Positions 60,954 through 64,000 of a stretch of 64,000 nucleotides of DNA are shown here, in pieces. The stretch lies in the NCBI GenBank assembly GCA_030374765.1, contig JARGXX010000016.1, forward strand, positions 372,001 through 436,000, in the 5' to 3' direction. Origin of the DNA: Agarophyton chilense. Lineage: Eukaryota > Rhodophyta > Florideophyceae > Gracilariales > Gracilariaceae. Both the position numbers and the translations under genes were made by a program. Under the pieces are notes generated by a model that was given only the letters and a program-made list of their open reading frames with translations, searched no databases and had not been told where the DNA came from. Each line of letters starts with the position of its first letter. Position 1 is the first letter of the stretch.

Positions 60954-61999
60954 AATATATCATATATATTATGTAATGATATCATACTCGCTCAGAGAAT
61001 CTCTAGCTAGCTAGGCTAGTGTCTACTCGATCGGGCGACTGTTCGAAATTGATTATTTTTTGGAAAATAGTTCTGTTGTATACACAGCTCCAAAACGATT
61101 TTTGGGAGTGCATCCACTGTTTTTGCACCCAAGTTTTATATTCTAAGATAGAAATTAGAATGCTAATCAGTTAAACATATACTCTATATTATTTTGTTAC
61201 AGAAGGTGTATTCTTTCACATAGAAGCAAATTCGTAAAGCGCAGATTTTTGAGAAGAACATACAGTCTTTCCTGCTCCCACAAGAAAAACAACCGTCAAA
61301 ATAACAAAAAATCAGCACAAAAATTTACAGTTTGGCCTCATATGAAGCCAAAATTACAACATCGATAAATTTTGTAAACTTTGTCAATCTCCTTACATTT
61401 TAGTGCCTAGAAGTTGTCAACACTTTCTTCTTCTCTGGCGTCAACCTCAAAGAACACAAACGATCGTCCACAACCTGTAAAAAACACATCATTACTTCAT
61501 TCTTTCATAGTTTTTCAAATATATCATCATCGATGGATCCCCGTCGTGAAAAAAAGTTTTGTTGGCCAACGTTCTAAAAAACTGGCCCGCAAGCTGCAAA
61601 AAGACCATCGTACCAAACATTAATGTCCTACTTCTTTTGAAATTTCCAGTTTAGGGAATTCTAATAATCTGGCTTTAGGGAGCGATTTTATTCCTAATTA
61701 ACCTGGCCTTAATATTTATTTTTTTGGCAGCGTGTTTTCTTCAACGTCCTAAATCTTAATTAATTCCACCGTTGGGGCACGCCCTAAATTATCCTATGCT
61801 CCAAGATTCTCTTCTAAGGAAGAATACATCAATCAAGCTGAGAAAACTCAATGCAAAATTGAAATTGCCTCATTTATTTCAACTTAATATTAACTACTCT
61901 GAATAAATAGCGGCACATTCTACTGCCCTCTGTGAATCCACCGTAAAAAGTCACGGTGGAAAAAATAGGACTAAAAACTGACGCGATATGGGTTCCTTT
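60954..61999. other. AT-rich region, no gene
   Basis: Strongly AT-rich with TATATA runs near 60954-60975. A short hairpin (CCACCGT...ACGGTGG) lies at about 61938-61960. An ATG frame at 61531 (MDPRREKKFCWP) might be a decayed start of the hAT gene further right. Confidence 0.35.
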
Positions 62000-62149
62000 C
62001 ACTAAGTAGGCTTCTAGCGGAACATACCGTACGGCTCCAGCAAAGTGCCACAATTACCGGACGTCTGTTTTTGCAACTCAAACAAACCTTCGAACCCATC
62101 AGACCAACTGTCAGTAGGTGACTCGCTCGATAGGGTCTCTTCCAGCTAG

Positions 62150-64000
62150 CATATTAGCGGGGCATCTGAACAAGATTTCAGCCGCAAAAGACACCTTCAC
62201 TCCCAATATTGGAGCAGCTGATTCCAAAAAATTGAGAGAGCGAGCGTTGTCTGCAGATAAAAGCAACGGTCTCTGAAGAACAACGTCCTCCAGGGAGGTT
62301 TTTGGGGACTTAAGATTTTTCCGGAGCCTCCGGCGTGCAACCTCGTTATGAGTAGGAGTAATCCGCTTTCACAGCGACACCCGGAACGCCGGTGATGCAC
62401 TGGCGGGACTGGGTGCCATACACGTGGCTGCAGCGCCCGCACGACACGTGGCCGCCAGATTGGCCCCTTTGTTAGACGGACATTTAGCTATTTAGGATAG
62501 ACTTTATTTATTCTATTTTACGGTGACTACAGTACTTAGGCCGCCGGCCTCGCGGCCGCCGGTCCAGTAAAGTCTCCCCAACAAGGGTGATCTTGGTCTT
62601 CCAGATCTTGGCTCTGGGTCGAACCGCCTGCGCGGATATACAACTCCTTACGGAGGGATTTCCCGTGGTGCACGGCTTCCCAACCCCTTTGGACGTTCAA
62701 GCAGCCTTCGTGTGTTGGGTATCTATTCCCACTTTCGTGGTTCCGCCCGTGTATACGGTTTGCTACACCCGGCAGTACCGGCTATTCCCGAGTCCCCTCT
62801 TGCGACTCGTGGTCAACCTCGCCCTCTTGCCTCCGTTCCCATTTTCCATCCCTTTTCCTCGCCTTCATTGGGCAATTCCCGCTCTTGGGGCTCGCACTGA
62901 CACCTGTCGTGCTCGCCACTCTCGTGGGTTTTGCCTCCTCAGAGAATACTCAAACACCGCTTCGGCGGATATTCTCGGCTTCTTTCAGCCTCCCTGCGCC
63001 CGTCGCGATCGTTCGGCTCCGGCTTACACCCGGCATTGCGCGCCGACCCCTGGGAGGGCTCTATCGCGCCGGTTACCTCGTGAGAGGAAGATCCGGACGT
63101 CTTCGTAGGTTTTCCCCCTTGGGGGCATTGTCCTACAGTCTTCTGTCACGATTTTGCCTTGAAAGTATCAGTTCACACCGCCGCAAGCTTTTTGATGCCC
63201 TCTTGGCACGCGCAATGCACGAAACGGCCACATCATTCAACTTTTTGACCAGCTCGCCTTGTTCACATTCTGGCATTCTCTCCGTCCTGCATCGAGACCC
63301 CTAGCTCCTTTTTATATCAGCAACAAACTTCTGGAAGGCTTCTATATACAGACCATGGAAGATTATATCAAGAAAAAACGGAATAAAGAGGGAGTTCTTC
63401 TGGGTATGGACGGGGCCACTAATGTACTTTCAAAGTCTATGAGCAACGTATTTTTCCACACTGTACTGCCCCTTTCTAGAGTAACTTTGATCCGATTTAG
63501 AACGTGAGACTACCCCTATCCTTCTGCGGAAGCTTACAGAATGTGTGAACAGAATCAACGACAGAGTTGGTTTTAAATGCTGTACTGCAATTCTATCGGA
63601 TTCGTGCAACAGTATGAGAGATCTTCGAAATGATTGTGTTCAATCTGATCTATTCAAATGGGCTTATGGGTGCAGCACACACTACCTTTACAACCTCTGT
63701 GAGGATTTATGGAAAGAGAGAATTTTCTCCCAGTGTGTGAAAAGAGAGATTACCTATGGTAGACTATCAAGAATACCAGACTGGTTTGAAAAATATTCGA
63801 GTGCATATGTAAGAAGAAGTGCGTCAAATTGTAGGCCATGGTTCTGAACTTTAAAACGAGGTGGTCCACAGTCAACTTAATGTTCAGCCGATTGAAACTC
63901 GTACGGTCTGCGATCACGTGCGTGCCTTATGCTCTGTTGCATCAACAAGAAGCTCATGGAATTGATAGCTCATTCCAGTTGCCAGCCGAGTTTACTTCCA
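62150..64000 (+). pseudogene. Decayed hAT transposase (DUF659 type), split by a solo LTR
   Basis: Starts with the end of a BED-like finger (GHLNKISAAKDTF, near 62160-62200). Its frame runs to 62273 and resumes at 63138 with LLSRFCLESISSHRRKLF, then LARAMHETATSFNF. After frame changes near 63300 and 63510 it continues with FYISNKLLEGFY, KKKRNKEGVLLGMDGATN (the DGWTN region), ILSDSCNSMRDLRNDC, YGCSTHYLYNLCEDL and, from 63838 in another frame, FKTRWSTVNLMFSRLKL. These are the DUF659 and central blocks of hAT transposases. It runs off the right edge. It belongs to a different hAT branch from the gene at 3-5 kb. Confidence 0.82.
62274..63137 (+). repeat. Solo LTR of the same gypsy family
   Basis: 864 bp, + orientation, TGAAGA...CCTACA ends. 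It aligns with the LTR of the large element at the start (AGGTTTTTGGGGACTTA against GGGTTTCTTCGCAGGACTTA), at the CAGTAAAG...TCTTGGCTCTG segment near 62568-62614, and at the last 60 bases (GAGAGGAAGATCC ... TTGTCCTACA). Flanked by GTCTC (62269-62273) and GTCTT (63138-63142), a 5-bp target duplication with one C/T difference. No internal element sequence is present, so it is probably the product of LTR-LTR recombination. Confidence 0.85.

Noticed and set aside
62587-63304. Two + strand frames of 140-170 codons near the right end
   Set aside because: They lie mostly inside the solo LTR and join LTR to hAT sequence; not genes.
1-64000. tRNA, rRNA and CRISPR-like arrays
   Set aside because: No cloverleaf with A/B boxes, no rRNA sequence and no regularly spaced repeats with unique spacers were recognised; the tandem repeats found are simple or coding repeats.

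Overview
The window reads as nuclear DNA of a eukaryote that has plastid- or mitochondrion-targeted proteins, few and short GT-AG introns, simple-repeat-rich intergenic DNA and many transposons. A red alga, probably a multicellular florideophyte, fits best. The support is inferential: intron-poor genes, a Golgi-type carbohydrate sulfotransferase, SHAQKYF MYBs, a CIA30/SDR protein with a possible transit peptide, and old LTR elements next to compact gene islands. No single marker proves it.

Layout. 1-6.2 kb is transposon debris: a decayed Ty3/gypsy pol relic, then a nearly intact hAT transposase gene broken by one stop. 6.2-18.2 kb holds one host gene on the minus strand (a coiled-coil/membrane protein resembling the mitochondrial CCDC90/MCUR1 family). 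It is split by an 11,111-bp Ty3/gypsy chromovirus-like element with 886-bp LTRs, a 5-bp target duplication, PBS, PPT, gag, pol with a terminal chromodomain, and a long extra ORF on the strand opposite to gag-pol. 18.95-20.49 kb is a Tc1-type DD34E transposon with both terminal repeats and TA duplications. At 21.3 kb there is a DEDDh exonuclease gene.

24.1-44.7 kb is a dense, GC-rich gene island: GH47 mannosidase, small Cys-rich secreted protein, SHAQKYF MYB, polyprenol/DAG-kinase-like protein, GNAT-VOC fusion, GH85 endoglycosidase, DHH exopolyphosphatase-like protein, acetyl-CoA transporter (AT-1/SLC33A1), membrane-anchored trypsin-like protease, calmodulin, a second SHAQKYF MYB, and a CIA30/SDR protein. 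The island is full of microsatellites, coding minisatellites and 19-24-nt poly-G runs.

45-61 kb is AT-richer and sparser: two secreted proteins (one with a carbohydrate-binding-like domain), two multi-TM proteins, the alpha subunit of mitochondrial processing peptidase (three exons) and a Golgi-type sulfotransferase. 61-64 kb is AT-rich DNA with a decayed hAT transposase gene that is itself split by a solo LTR of the same gypsy family.

Functional links: GH47 mannosidase and GH85 endoglycosidase both act on N-glycans; the MPP alpha subunit and the broken CCDC90-like gene concern mitochondria; the sulfotransferase and the secreted carbohydrate-binding protein point to a sulfated extracellular matrix. 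Starts were set at in-frame ATGs, not at the first possible codon. All homology calls come from motif recognition by eye, with no database search.
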